Shown here: positions 37,636 through 49,725 of the stretch, in pieces
Layout of the letters: each line of letters opens with the position of its first letter
How positions within the stretch are numbered: position 1 is the stretch's first letter
From: Trichoplax adhaerens
Taxonomy: Eukaryota > Placozoa > Uniplacotomia > Trichoplacea > Trichoplacidae
Reading direction: 5' to 3'
Assembly (NCBI RefSeq): GCF_000150275.1
Contig: NW_002060944.1
Coordinates: 9,076,159-9,140,158 of the forward strand
Length of the DNA: 64,000 bases
Notes under the pieces: generated by a model
Seen by the model: only the letters and a program-made list of their open reading frames with translations
Told to the model about the DNA's origin: nothing
Database searches by the model: none
Made by a program: the position numbers and the translations under genes

Positions 37636-40600
37636 ATGTTTCTTCCTCCATTAGATATCATTATTATGGATAATGCAATGTCAGCCATCTTAAGAAATAA
37701 CTTATCAAGCCTGATGGACGATTGTGACAGACGTCAAGCACTGATACAAGAATTAATCACAACCACCAGCAATTTTCAGTGAGTTTAAAATCACACTTTT
37801 TATTCAACATGGGACTGTAAGAAGTACAGTAGATCAGTTTATGACTTGCAAATCAATGACATGGATACCTTCTTGAGTGATTAGCAGTAACGCTAACTCA
37901 AAGTCATTTGTCGATCCTGTGAATTCACTGTTGTAAAATCCATAAATACCAAGGCGTTGCTTTTTCCAAATTAGGGCTAAATCTCGTAATGACAATTCTA
38001 ATACGGAAAAGCTACATATGGAGGTACTTATTTATTACTCGTAAATATAGCGACATTACCCATACTTTGGTAGATTATCCTAATCCTTCCGATCTTGATC
38101 AAATTATGAAATTGAAATGATGACTATTTTTCTAATAACTTTATCCTATAGATTACGCAATTGCGAATGCAGCTGGAGGATGAAAGAATAAAATTTAAGG
38201 TTAGTCATAACCCAAATATCCAAGCGTGTAGAAAGGGCTTCTACTACAAATTTTGAGGGTATTGACTTTCACTACCTTTTATACTGCATATATCGCGCGA
38301 ACTATACAGGAAATCAATGAGGATAGAACATTAGAAATCCATCAGTATACTGATGAAATTGAGACTTTGCGTTTATCGAGGGATAATTATCATAGCAAAT
38401 ATTCTCAATTATTACGAAAGCTGCGACACAACGAGAAAGAATCAGATCAGTTGCGACAGCAGTATAATGATCTAATTGATAAAGTAATTGAACATTTCAA
38501 TTTTATAGTTATAAATCTATATTTCAGTTAACTTCGTATTAAATTGCAATGATAACCTTATTCAATATGGATGCAGTATTTGTACATGGCTGCTATGTAA
38601 TTTAAAAGTAACTAAGTGTGGAACTAATTTTTTACTATCGAAATCAATATAAAATGCTTGTGTTGACTAATAGCTTTCATATTTGATTTTAAGGAGGAGA
38701 AACGAATTGATCGCCACAATGAAATCTTTCGTTTAATCAAAAAGAAATCACCTCGGCTTTACAATGCTTTGGATCGAGCGTAAGTAGCATCTAAATACTT
38801 GGTCTTGTTATGCTTCATGATATAATAAACTCACTGAAAAGATTCACTTTGTAGTCATACGTCTATAATGTTAAATTCCAATAACGTTTTAGAACTTTGG
38901 AGATTATGGATGCGTATGAAAATGTTATTGAAAAGCTAAAAATGGAATTAGAAATTATGAGGTCTTACTCAATCTTGCAAGGCTTTAAAGCTAATAATAA
39001 GCAAATTGAAGCCAAACTGATAATCAACGCTAATTGACCTCATCGTATTTTGCAACTTCTGCTTTAATTTTAAAACAGAGCTGAAACTAATGAAGCAGAC
39101 TCTAATCTCGTTGGTTTACGTACAGATATAGACGTTTTAAGTCATAGTAGTAATCCAAGGGCGGTGCTAGAAACCGGTGAAACAGCAGAAATCCAGGAGA
39201 AAGCTAATAAAATTACCCATCAAACGGTTGCAAAGCAGGAAAAGAAATTTAAGGAATTACAGCAAAAGTTAAAGGTAAGATCGTATATCGCAAATACTGT
39301 ATATTCAATTACTTTACTGTAAGTGCTATTAGGATAATAAATAATCACTTTTCGACTATGTTACACTTGATTTATCAAAAGGCAGCAGATAAACAAATAC
39401 ACGAGTTGAAATCGCATTCTAAGAATCTCGATGTTGACAATGTCAGCATGAAAAGAGAGTTACAAGACAGGTTATACAGCAGCCACGGGATAACTGCTGC
39501 CATAAAACTACATAGGGCATTACAATTTCCTTAATAATTTCTACCCTACTACTATGTGGCTCCTGATATTACATTAGTGATTTTCATTTCCGATAAAATT
39601 AACTAAACTATTCATGTTTCTCGTTATCGAAACATCTTGTAGACCAAGCTTACGTGAATGGAATAAACTGAAGCGCCACGCTAATAAACTAGAAGAAATA
39701 TTGCAGGAGAACGACATAAGGTAAAAATTTTCACGTCTACGGCAGATAATATTCATTTCCGTTGCATATTAAATTTAAAATAATCCGCAACATAGTATAA
39801 AGGATAGAAAGAAAAATCAACATACACAAGACACGGTAGAAGACACCAACCTACAAAATTTAGTAAGTGCTACCACGGTTGCAAATAATTTAAATTTATT
39901 ACTTTATGGATTTAGTAATTATGCCCTAAATTAGTCAATTGAATATCTTATTTTAAGGAAAATCAAATCAATAAAATGTCTCTGCTTAAGTGCCGTGATA
40001 ACATCAAGGTAGTTGCCAAAAATGTAAAGTGATACGTACGAAAGATAGTACGACTACGAATTAATGCTATGTTTTATACTGTAAATAATGTATCCCTCCG
40101 CCTATATTAAATATACAGAAAATCTGTACCTTTATGAAAATTGATGACTTTAACCGAATTTGGCCTCATCTAGATGGAATGGCATCTATTGCTGACACAT
40201 ATAGGCTTATGGATAAGGTAATAACTAGAACATGCTATCGCATGGTCGATTTATTTTTCACTGAATTAATAATTTAGAATGTTCTGCTCTTTTAAATAGC
40301 TAATCCGTGCTATCATCGAGCTTATAGCAGAAAGTGAATTACCGGATGTAAATGAAGGTATCCGGTTGCAGGGTCTTGATAACTTATGTGAGGAAAATTG
40401 GCATCACATTATACCTACTCTTAAAGCATGGATAAAGCAACTTCATGGTCTTCAGGTAGCTACACTCGACAAGTACAACATTCATATTTAGGATGTTCTT
40501 AAATTACGTGTCATGACGCTCATTTAGTCACATGCAATAATCTCTTACTTCTGTATCTTAATTTCGCTTTCCCTTTTAATTTGCTCTATCAGGAATTACA

Positions 40601-41427
40601 GCAGTCAATTAATCGCCTAGCTTCTACGCTGCTGCCATGGCAAAGAGACGATATCGATATATTTAAAGATAAAGCTTTAACAGTAACCGAAATTAATGCT
40701 GCTGTTGATGCCCTAACAAGACATGGCGAAGATAACGGAATCAACATTCAAGTTTGTATCATATATACCGTATTGCAATATTTGATTTTCTTTTTCGTAC
40801 ACTTAATGTACTACAGTATTTGCGATTTGTCGTGATCCGACATTTTAAGAAAAATACTGCTAACACCGCTACTGGATAATTACAATTGATTAATGCAACA
40901 ATCGAGCTTCGAATAATCGTTTTTAAACTACAAATCAATGATAGCATTTGTCGTCTACTCTGACCTCTGATTTTGAGAAATGATTACTATTGATTTTAGG
41001 AATCAGAATCGGACCCTTCTCATCTAAAAATGCTGCAGACTGTGGTACAACATTTTCAAAAACTGTTTGACGTCAAAACTCTATCTGGTGTATTTACTAG
41101 AATGAACGATATATACGTTAAGTTAAATGAAACTTACAATATTTTACACTCCTTGAGAGAAACTTTAGGTTTAGGTAAGAGACTACGGTAGTTTATGAAA
41201 GTGCATATAGTACGCTCCTAGAGTAGCTTCTAGTAGTTCTGAAACGATCTCAAGTTTCCATTTTAATTACTAAATTCTTTTTACAATTTTTGTATTCAAT
41301 TTGTACAGAAGAGAATTGCTTACCACGCACAATAGTTGCTGCAGTTTCGAAATTGGTTCAAATACATGATAATGCATCTTATAACCAGATACAAAAGCTA
41401 CTGGGTGTAAATGACTTAAAAGAGTAA
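37636..41427 (+). CDS. CEP70: Centrosomal protein of 70 kDa
   Basis: Coiled-coil protein of the centrosome/basal body, implicated in microtubule organisation. Sixteen exons: 37636-37778, 37975-38023, 38152-38199, 38310-38483, 38694-38779, 38893-38961, 39079-39274, 39382-39470, 39649-39720, 39808-39862, 39958-40008, 40119-40217, 40300-40455, 40593-40751, 41000-41174, 41309-41427. They total 1740 nt, 579 aa plus stop, phase kept throughout; human CEP70 is about 597 aa. Residues about 45-330 are Lys/Glu/Gln-rich heptad sequence with no hydrophobic segment. The C-terminal part has LSGVFTRMNDIYVKLNE and IVAAVSKLVQI, which match the conserved CEP70 end (GVYPRMNEVY-like). The ATG at 37666 (MDNAMSAIL) is an alternative start ten codons in. 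Family call rests on length, coiled-coil layout and the C-terminus; any upstream exon is not excluded. Confidence 0.78.
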
Positions 41428-42862
41428 GCAGTAATAGAGATATACCTTGGTTGCATATTGTAATATGCAGCTGAGTAAATGCTCGCATCTAAATTTCGGC
41501 TTCTGATCATGTAATTAATAGAGTAATTTCCAGAATTAAACGATATGATAAATTTTTCCCTATTTTTGAAGCCATGGTGGAACAACTATTTATCATACTT
41601 GGTAAGCTTGTTTACTCAGCTTAATAATTTTTTGCGATTTTTAGCGAATAGCAAGCACTATGCTTTAAATTACTCCGTTTATATACTAGCATTAAGTATA
41701 TTCATAAAAGTCTTTTTTATATTTCATATGTTATTTTACGGGAAGATGTTAACGATATCATGCAAATTGTTCCAGCTGTCAGACGCATAAAATTGCAAGT
41801 TTGACCGAGATTCATTTATTATACATCTGAATCTATCTTCCGGAAGGATAAAAATGTGATTGCACCGAGGCAAATTAACGTAGTAGAATGGCCAGATACA
41901 TTTTAAACAATTTAAAATTGACTATATGAAAATAATGGAGCTTGAATCAACATGCAATAGAAACTTTCGATTATAGTATGGCACAACCGCCCTTGCTTGC
42001 TACCAACCGACATTATTCACTAAAGATACTTTTAATAAATAATTAGCATTAAAGGGAAGTAAATTCATTACATGAAGGGATAATATCCATGACTCAATGA
42101 CTGATGATTGCTAGCGGCAACGGTAGTAAAATTACAATCACGTATCGCATTATTTACTTAGATTTATATGATAAATCAGAATTTTTAAATGAAGATATTT
42201 ATTATGAGTTTCGAAGGCTTTTTCTTACTTTCCTGTATGTTTCACTAATATAATATATTAACTTCTTACGCTACGTAAAGTTACCCATAGCGTGATAGAG
42301 TTTCGTAATACATCTGAATTGCGACACCCTGATTCATCACTTAAAATCTCTATCTCTCTCTGTATATATACATATATACAAGTATGACAGGCGAATAAAT
42401 GCCACTAATGCTGCTGTGAACGTTTAATATTTAAAGTAGTAAATATTTGCTATTACTTCATATAATATTGTGTAATGGAAGCAAAACAATAGTGTCTGCA
42501 ATAAATCACTATCTACCTCTATCATAAACTATTTTACAATAAGAGACTTTTTTATTTATATTCTTAATAATTAAAAGGACATTTTGCAAGTACGGGATAA
42601 TAGTTCGTTTCTATTAATTTTATTTTATCACAGCTGGTTCCGTCTGTAACTATCCGTATGATTACAATTATAGTTATCCAATTTCTTTAGTTGATTGCTT
42701 AGCATTGTTTTCTATCACTCACTCAATATAACTGGCTTGTTGATAGCGACAAGATATGTCTGCGTTCAGGTGAATTTAATGACAAGTTTGGCCAAATACC
42801 TGAATATGATAACAATAATGCCGCAGTTCGTCTATAGCACAAAAGGCTGGTCATAATTAGGG

Positions 42863-43130
42863 ATGAGAAATTCATAGTTGCTACTTATCTCTGCTGCACT
42901 GCGTGATACCATTCTTTATCGTTGCCTAATGTTCTATACTAAATCATTTTTAATTATAAATGTTCTCTGTCTGTCGTCATGAAAATAATTGGCAAAACCG
43001 CTAACTCATAGTCGTTACTTACCGCCTCTGCACAACTTGACACTATTCTTGGTCATTGCTTAATGTGCTATACCAAATCATTTTTAATTGTAACTAACCT
43101 CTGTGTATAGCTGTGAAAATAAATTGACGA
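42863..43130. repeat. Diverged tandem duplication, unit about 135 bp, two copies
   Basis: Copy one about 42863-42990, copy two about 42999-43130. Shared words in order: AA(T/C)TCATAGT-G-TACTTA-C-C-CTGC, AC(C/A)A/ACTATTCTT, CATTGC/GTTGC-TAATGT-CTATAC, AAATCATTTTTAATT, CTCTGT and GTGAAAATAA-TTG. No coding signal. Confidence 0.7.
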
Positions 43131-43309
43131 AAATCACTATTTGCATATGGCTAAGTACGACAATAACAATAACTGATGGGTTAGTTGGCTATAAACTCTT
43201 GCAATACTGTAAACGATTAATTCTCTGAAGGACAGCCTCTTATTAGTTGATTAGTCCGTAAAATGTTTAATAGTGGGCTTTACCTAATTTTTGGCAATAT
43301 TTAGAAAAG

Positions 43310-43620
43310 AAGCGATCAAATTAGTCATTGCAGCTACGCAAGGAAACACTGCTGGAAGCCAATAATCTGTTAAATTGTGTAAATAGTTAAACATTATTAC
43401 CTGGTTTACCGGCTGATCTTATCTTACAATGCTTTGAATCAAGTATAAGTAAATGATGATACATAAATTATTACCTCTTTCCCATCAGTACTAATTAAGG
43501 GCGGTGATAGCCGCTAGTTATTAAGCAATGCAGCTATGATTGAAATCAAATGAATTGGTTTATTTAAATTTAAAGGCTTCCAATTTTTGCAACACATCAT
43601 TATTCTGTTTAATAATTGAT
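43310..43620 (+). pseudogene. Possible decayed copy of CEP70 exons 5-7
   Basis: Around 43427-43455 the sequence TTACAATGCTTTGAATCAAG followed by a TATAAGTAAA run closely resembles the end of CEP70 exon 5 and its donor (TTACAATGCTTTGGATCGAG, near 38760-38780). Further on, AAGGGCGGTGATAG (about 43497) resembles AAGGGCGGTGCTAG in CEP70 exon 7 (near 39158). The order is the same as in the gene, 1.9 kb downstream of its stop, but the frames are broken and spacing is reduced. It could be an old partial tandem duplication; the match is short, so chance is not excluded. Confidence 0.35.
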
Positions 43621-43980
43621 AGTTGTTAGTTAGTCCTTAATTTGTCTATTCATCTTTTAGAACAACTGTATCACTAAGCTATAGATTATTATTAAGAATT
43701 GAATAATTCATGGTTTAGCATATTAAATCGCTGGGAAATTGCCGCCGAAATAAAGCTTGTGCAGTAAATTGTATTCTACTAATCCAGTATCATGTCCTAT
43801 GTATGTAACTATACGCGTAAGAATAATTACATGCAATTACATAGTAGTGTGTATCACCAAGGTATCAGTAATGAAATTGCAACGACTTATTAAGTGCGAG
43901 ATGAAGTATCAGCAAGTGCAGGTTATCCACGGTACTCTAAGTAAAATATTTTGTATGTACAGTAAATATAAAAGCATTAT

Positions 43981-44002
43981 ATACATATATATATATATAT
44001 GT
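43981..44002. repeat. TA-rich microsatellite
   Basis: ATACATATATATATATATAT-type dinucleotide run. It accounts for the YIYIYIY tail of an open frame there, which is therefore not a gene. Confidence 0.85.
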
Positions 44003-45662
44003 ATGATGGACAAGCTAATTAAGGTAGTCTTACCCATTAATTAGCACTAATAACTGTTTTAACTGGTTGATATCCAGCCAGTTAGCTAACTAATTGATTA
44101 CTCTACTTGGATTCCCAAATTCATGCTACGCGTAACAATGTTTTAGTCATTTGTGAGAAATTAACTCTTACTAGCAATGAAAAAGTGCCCACATTGAAGA
44201 CTAAAGTATAGCGTTATATCCTCTGGTTGATTCATTTGCTTGGGAACGCCGTCGATGAGCCTACCGGTAGATTGCTTCAAGAGATTTGTACAGCTTTTAG
44301 TAATGAAAGATATTATCATACTTTTATGAGTCCATGATGCATCAGATAATAATTTATAATCTCATTGATCGCAGACTACAAACTGTGCAACCAAATTACC
44401 ACAGTATATTATTCTGTGAAATGATACACTGATTAACTTGCATCTCTTCAATTCCGAAGGCTGATGCACTTTACCTAGCTAATACTGAATCATGCATTAT
44501 CCTAAACATGAAGGCGTCGTACGAACGATTTTTATTGCACCGTGATTTTCAGAACTGTAATCATATCATTGAATTTGACACTTAGCATTTTTACTGAAAC
44601 ATTTTAAAGTTTTTAACTAAGGCGTATTAGCCAGGTAGAGGTGTAAGTCTAAGGTTAAGAATGATCTTATGAGCGGCTATTTTATGAATTAATTTTAATA
44701 ACCACCTCCATTGCAGTACACAATAGGCTTCTACTCGTGATTTTTAGCAATTGTGTCAATTTCATCATTTGTAATAAATTGACTCATGAGATATTTGCCA
44801 TATATCCACTATACATAACGGTACCGATATCATCAAAGAACTAAGGTTATTAACGATAAAACGAATCGTGTATTAACTTGCTCGCCAGGAGTCGCTAGTA
44901 TCTATTTTTCGCTAATTTCCTTCTTGGCCTTAAATCAGCTGGTTATTTTTTTTTAAATATTATCGTCTTGTACACTTATGTTAGCCATGTTCAGTACATC
45001 GTATAGTATCAGAAATGATGAACCCAATTGAAAGAATTAAGCGCCACCTACAGGCTACAGTTGCAGCTGTTGTTTATCGCTATGGTAACATTGGGAAAAA
45101 GGAATCGCACGCCATTGTCCATCTCTACTAGTAATGGGTTCTACAAATAACTATTGTAATGATGATAGTGAGTACTGTATAATAATAATCAACTATTGTA
45201 ATTCAATGCATACTGTACTATTCATATCAGCGTTTCTGGGAAAAGGATCTTAATTAGAAGGTCAGAATCTGAATAAGCATGCATGATCACCTTCTCGAAC
45301 TCGCTTGGATAGTATATAGTCTTTCGTCTTCATTATTATTATGATCCCATTTCTGACTTGAGTACGATAGAGTCATATAGAAATTAGAAATATCAAAGGA
45401 AAATACATCAAATAACAAAAAATATTGTCTATAACCCTACTATAACCGTATCATCAGACGTCAATATGATGTTTAGTTGCATCATAGTTTAACTTTATTA
45501 GTAATTGGAAATAAAGTATTACGAAATTTGAAAATGGAGCTAGCCGCCCTTGCCTTCATTGAGTTGAGAGAAACCGGTTTGGCCGGTTTAATTATCACAC
45601 TGTGCGCAGTCTGCTAGACTGACGATATCAACATTCCTTTGTCCGAGTTTTCTTTCATGGCT

Positions 45663-45820
45663 TACTGTACTGTACTTTACAGCATACAGTAGTACTGTAT
45701 ACTGTATACTGTACTGTAGAAAAGCGCGTACTCAACTAATGGAGTGGATCTTCTATAGTGTTATACAGTATACTGTACAGTACTGTATATGCATAGTCCT
45801 ATACTGTCTATACAGTACAG
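45663..45820. repeat. GTAC/TACTGTA-rich block upstream of the SLC34 gene
   Basis: Repeated TACTGTAC, GTATACTGTATACTGTAC and CAGTATACTGTACAGTAC words, largely self-complementary, in two clusters separated by a short non-repetitive stretch. A looser continuation lies at 45995-46020 and 46210-46322, about 200-300 bp before the SLC34 start codon. Confidence 0.7.
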
Positions 45821-46209
45821 TGTGCATCAAAGTATTTTATCGCTTTGAAAAGCATCAACCAGTGATCTTAATAAGTAAATACTGATTAAATCATTCCATT
45901 ATAGCTTTACTGTATTTTTAAAGAAAAATATTGCCCGAAAGTGACAAAATGTTATGATACAGTACACCCTGTACTTTGCCATAGTCATCTAATACTGTGT
46001 ACTGTATACTGGATACTGTGAAGCGGCAATTTGGATCCTTCATTCCACGTGAACGTGACGTCACGACGCCCGTTATCATCAAATGGGTTCCACGCGCTCG
46101 ACTGGTAGTCTTGATGGTTAGTCTAATAACCTTAAATTAATAATAACTTAACCAGAAATGGACAATGGTGCTAATATTGGAGATCCTAGAAGGTCAATCA
46201 AATCCTTTA

Positions 46210-46322
46210 CATACCGTACTATACTGTACCTACTAAGTACCGTACGGGTCCATACTGTACGCCTAGTAAATTAAATTGTCTAATTAGGAAAAAGTGCGTG
46301 CATTGCATTATACTGTACTGTA
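46210..46322. repeat. GTAC-rich block close to the SLC34 start
   Basis: ACCGTACTATACTGTACC, AGTACCGTACGGG, ATACTGTACGCC and TATACTGTACTGTAA words in about 110 bp, ending 210 bp before the SLC34 start codon. Confidence 0.6.
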
Positions 46323-46531
46323 ATTTGCTGTCCACGTGGTGCGGTGGCCTGATGAATCAACCCTTATAAATTGCTGGAATTTATTCAATTCACTTGCATT
46401 CATTGCAGCGTATGCTCGAGTTTTGCCTTGACCAAAAAGTAAAATTGTCTGTGCGCTTTTAGCCGTCCTTCAGATCAATTTTGGACTTTTTCAACTTTTC
46501 TGAATCCTGCAACCGCTACATCAAGACACAA

Positions 46532-49500
46532 ATGGGAGTAAAGAGTGAAAGAAACGGCAGCGTTAATGCAACCAAGAAGCTTGAATTGAGCGACATCGAA
46601 ATGAATAGCAATGTAGGTTAAATTTTCGATCAAAGGCCATACAATTGCCTTTTTTCTTTTTACTTTACTGCAGTACTAGCGATTGAGCGCGAAGTTAGTA
46701 GTGCTTTTCACAGTTGATTCATCTCTATGACATAAGATGACCAGTTTATTCTGCTACTTTCATCCTCTGTAATCTTTCGATAACATAGAAACTATTTTGA
46801 CTTATCTTGTCGTGTAGGAAAAGCAACTTTCAGAAAAAGAAAAGTATTTTCAAGATGAGCAAAGTGAAGACTACGATCCTTGGCGCGCTCCTGAGCTCGT
46901 CGATAATTCACCGGCTTGGTCAGGTAAAAAGATGTAGAATTGTATAGCAAATATAGTACTATCACAAGAATAATTTTATAAGCGTCAATTGGGGATAAAT
47001 GCTAGAAGATAACGCTACTTTTAGACTTAAGTGAAGCGCCATTGCTTAGTTGACACAGAAGAAAAAATCAAATTCGTTGTATTTGCCAACTTTCGTTTTT
47101 TATTAATTAAAAAGTACCACATAGCATTCACTATGAACTTAGCGGACCGTTTGTCGCCTGCCCACTCGTGAATTAAATATTCACTTTACTTCACGGGTGA
47201 CGTTGCAGCGTATGAATTTTGAATGATCTCTTGTATGTTCTTAGTGACGCTAGTATTAAAAAGTAAGAAGTATTGCTGTACTGTACAGTGGACAGTCATA
47301 CGTGCGGTACAGAACAGTAATTTAATATTCGGGTGTTGTGCGGATGTGGACATTTCATAGACAGTACAGTGCTGTACAATGGTAACAGTTAATTAATTAA
47401 TTCTACTGTATACAGTATTGTACTGTACCGAAGTAGTAGTAGTAGTAGTAGTAGTACTATAGTAAAACACTAGTTGTGAATTTTGACGCCGCTACAGTAC
47501 AGACAGACATTTTTACGCGCGTAAAATATCTCATTCAAGATGCCCTCAGATCATTTATTTCTACACAGTAATTTTAACGCAGACAACCTAGACAAGCAAC
47601 CTATATTAGCATTATGCTTTTGGTACTACTACGAGACGTATTACATAAGTAATCAGGAAGACAAATACAACAGTTCATTAGTAAACCGTCGTCTACTTTT
47701 TTAAGATATCCAAGAACAATACCCCACCATAAAATTTGAAATGGTTGCTATAACAACTTTCGCTCACGTCATTCTGGGTTCGGAAAAGTATCGTAGAGTA
47801 CAACATTTAGGCGCGAGTTTTTCAATTTATTTATAAAGTGTGGTAAACTTTTAAATGAAGCCAACGAATGCAATTGCCATTAGAATACAGTACAGTAGTA
47901 TAATGTGGATAATGGAATACTGTCAGATTGTACAATTGCATACTTGTTTTCGGTATCTTATGGTAATTCCGTTAACGTCAAATTTTTTTAATCACACAAT
48001 CTGGCGATAGAACTCAGCAATGTGCAAAGGATACAAAGAGTTTTGTTTTGGATTTTTCGTATCGCTGTCGTTTTGGGGTCGCTTTACCTATTCATCTGTT
48101 CTCTGAGTTTGCTGTCAGACTCTTTCAGACTTTTGGGAGGAAAGGCTGCTGGAGAAGCATTGGATTCAGAAGGAATTGTCTCAAATCCGATAGCAGGTTT
48201 GATGCTTGGCATTTTAGTTACGGTGCTGGTACAAAGCTCGTCAACCTCAACGTCTATTGTCGTAACCATGGTTGGTGCAGAAAGTAAGTTATACCTTTCT
48301 TCAAATATCGTATTGCCAGATACTTAAACAAATTTTGTATTGTATTTCAGTTCTTACAGTTAGCAACGCAATTCCTATCATCATGGGTGCAAACATAGGA
48401 ACTTCTGTTACTAATACGATTGTATCACTGGCACAATCTCCCAATCGCGACGAGTTCCGCCGTGCATTTGGTGGCGCAACGGTTCATGACATGTTCAACT
48501 GGTTAAGTGTCATAGTTTTACTACCCATAGAAATTATCACTCACTATTTATATTGGTTGTCCCTTGCTCTAACTAGCGGTATCAAAGGAGACAGTAACGC
48601 GAAGCAAGATTTATTAAAGGCTCTCACGAGTCCTTTTACTAAGCTTATAATTCAGCTTGATAAAAACGTAATTACCAACATAGCCATTGGTCAGAAGGAG
48701 TACCTCAACAAAAGCCTAATCAAATCTAGTTGTGGTTCTGTGGTACGAATTGTTCCGATGAATGTTTCATCCTTAGTTAATGTTACCAATGAAACGAGTG
48801 GGGAAACTACGCTAGAAATGGTCTATGAATCTGTGAATGTTAGCCAAGCTGCTAAGAAGCATTGTAGATTCCTCTTCGCAAATACTGGCATGAGTGATCC
48901 CGTGATAGGGATTATCCTATTAATAGCCTCCGTTGTGCTCCTGTGTGTTTGTCTAATTCTCCTTGTAAAGTGCTTGCAATCCATGATGAAGGGTCATGTC
49001 GCAAAAATTATAAAGAAAACTATCAATGCAGATTTCCCTGGTAGATGGAGTGTTTTGACGGGCTATGTGTTTATGCTTGTGGGTGCTGGAGTAACAATCA
49101 TCGTGCAGTCATCTTCCGTTTTCACGTCAACAATTACTCCTTTAGTCGGTATCGGAGTGATAGAATTAGATAGAATGTATCCGTTGACATTGGGTTCGAA
49201 TATCGGTACTACAACAACTGGTGTTCTTGCTGCTTTAGCAACAAAGACAGGATTACATAATGCTATGCAAATCGCAATATGTCACCTGTTCTTTAATATT
49301 TCTGGAATTCTGGTCTGGTATCCGATACCATTTATGCGCAGAATACCGATAAAATTGGCAAAGTTTATGGGTAACACTACTGCCAAGTACCGTTGGTTCG
49401 CTGTTGCATACTTGGTCTTTATGTTTTTTATCATCCCCGGAGCCATTCTTGGACTATCCTTAGCCGGATGGTACGTTCTATTGGCCGTTGGTGGTCCTTT

Positions 49501-49696
49501 CCTACTCTTGCTTATCTTTATAGGTATAATAAATGTATTACAAAAGCGAAAACCCAATCTCCTACCCAAAGGCCTACAGTCTTGGGACTGGGCGCCAATT
49601 TGGTTAAGATCGCTCGAACCGTACGATAGAATATTCTCTAGAATATGTTGCTATTCGAAGCGTTCTAAACCAGAAGTTGTAGCATGTGAATTTTAA
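46532..49696 (+). CDS. SLC34A: Sodium-dependent phosphate cotransporter, SLC34 (NaPi-II) family
   Basis: Imports inorganic phosphate with Na+ across the plasma membrane. Four exons: 46532-46612, 46818-46923, 48011-48283, 48351-49696; 1806 nt, 601 aa plus stop. A charged N-terminus contains DPWRAPELVDNSPAWSG before TM1 (about 75-95). The two inverted half-repeats each carry the family signature QSSS (residues 137-140, VLVQSSSTSTSIV; and 406-409, IIVQSSSVFTSTITPL), with GANIGTSVTNTIV and GSNIGTTTTGVLAAL. RRAFGGATVHDMFNWL retains Asp200, the residue that separates electrogenic from electroneutral members, although the first position of that triad is Gly instead of Ala. The loop at about 265-330 has several NxS/T sites and two Cys (281, 325), as expected for the glycosylated extracellular loop. 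The C-tail is short and Cys-containing (RICCYSKRSK). Human NaPi-IIb is about 690 aa; the difference is in the tails. Confidence 0.95.
47276..47415. repeat. GTAC-rich block in SLC34 intron 2
   Basis: TACTGTACAGTGGACAGT, GTGCGGTACAGAACAGTA, GACAGTACAGTGCTGTAC and ACTGTATACAGTATTGTACT words, the same family of sequence as the upstream blocks. It lies in the 1.1 kb intron between exons 46818-46923 and 48011-48283. Confidence 0.6.
47432..47457. repeat. (AGT)n microsatellite
   Basis: About nine AGT units in a row in intron 2 of the SLC34 gene, next to a GTAC-rich block. Confidence 0.9.
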
Positions 49697-49719
49697 GAAT
49701 GAGTGTTAAGAATTAGCAC

Positions 49720-49725
49720 AATAAA
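49720..49725 (+). promoter_or_regulatory. Candidate polyadenylation signal, SLC34 gene
   Basis: AATAAA 24 nt past the SLC34 stop codon. The close spacing would give a very short 3' UTR. Confidence 0.45.

Larger units (their letters stand above)
41428..46531. other. Gene-poor region between CEP70 and the SLC34 gene
   Basis: 5.1 kb. No intact gene was found. It holds a two-copy repeat (42863-43130), a possible decayed CEP70 fragment (43310-43620), a short TA run (43981-44002) and GTAC-rich blocks (45663-45820, 46210-46322). Open frames at 41545-41790 and 43757-44044 (+) are AT-driven or contain simple repeat and were not called. The SLC34 promoter should lie close to 46500. Confidence 0.55.

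Noticed and set aside
48048-48287. Alternative frames overlapping SLC34 exon 3 on both strands
   Set aside because: Shadows of the true exon, whose frame carries the QSSS signature and joins its neighbours in phase.
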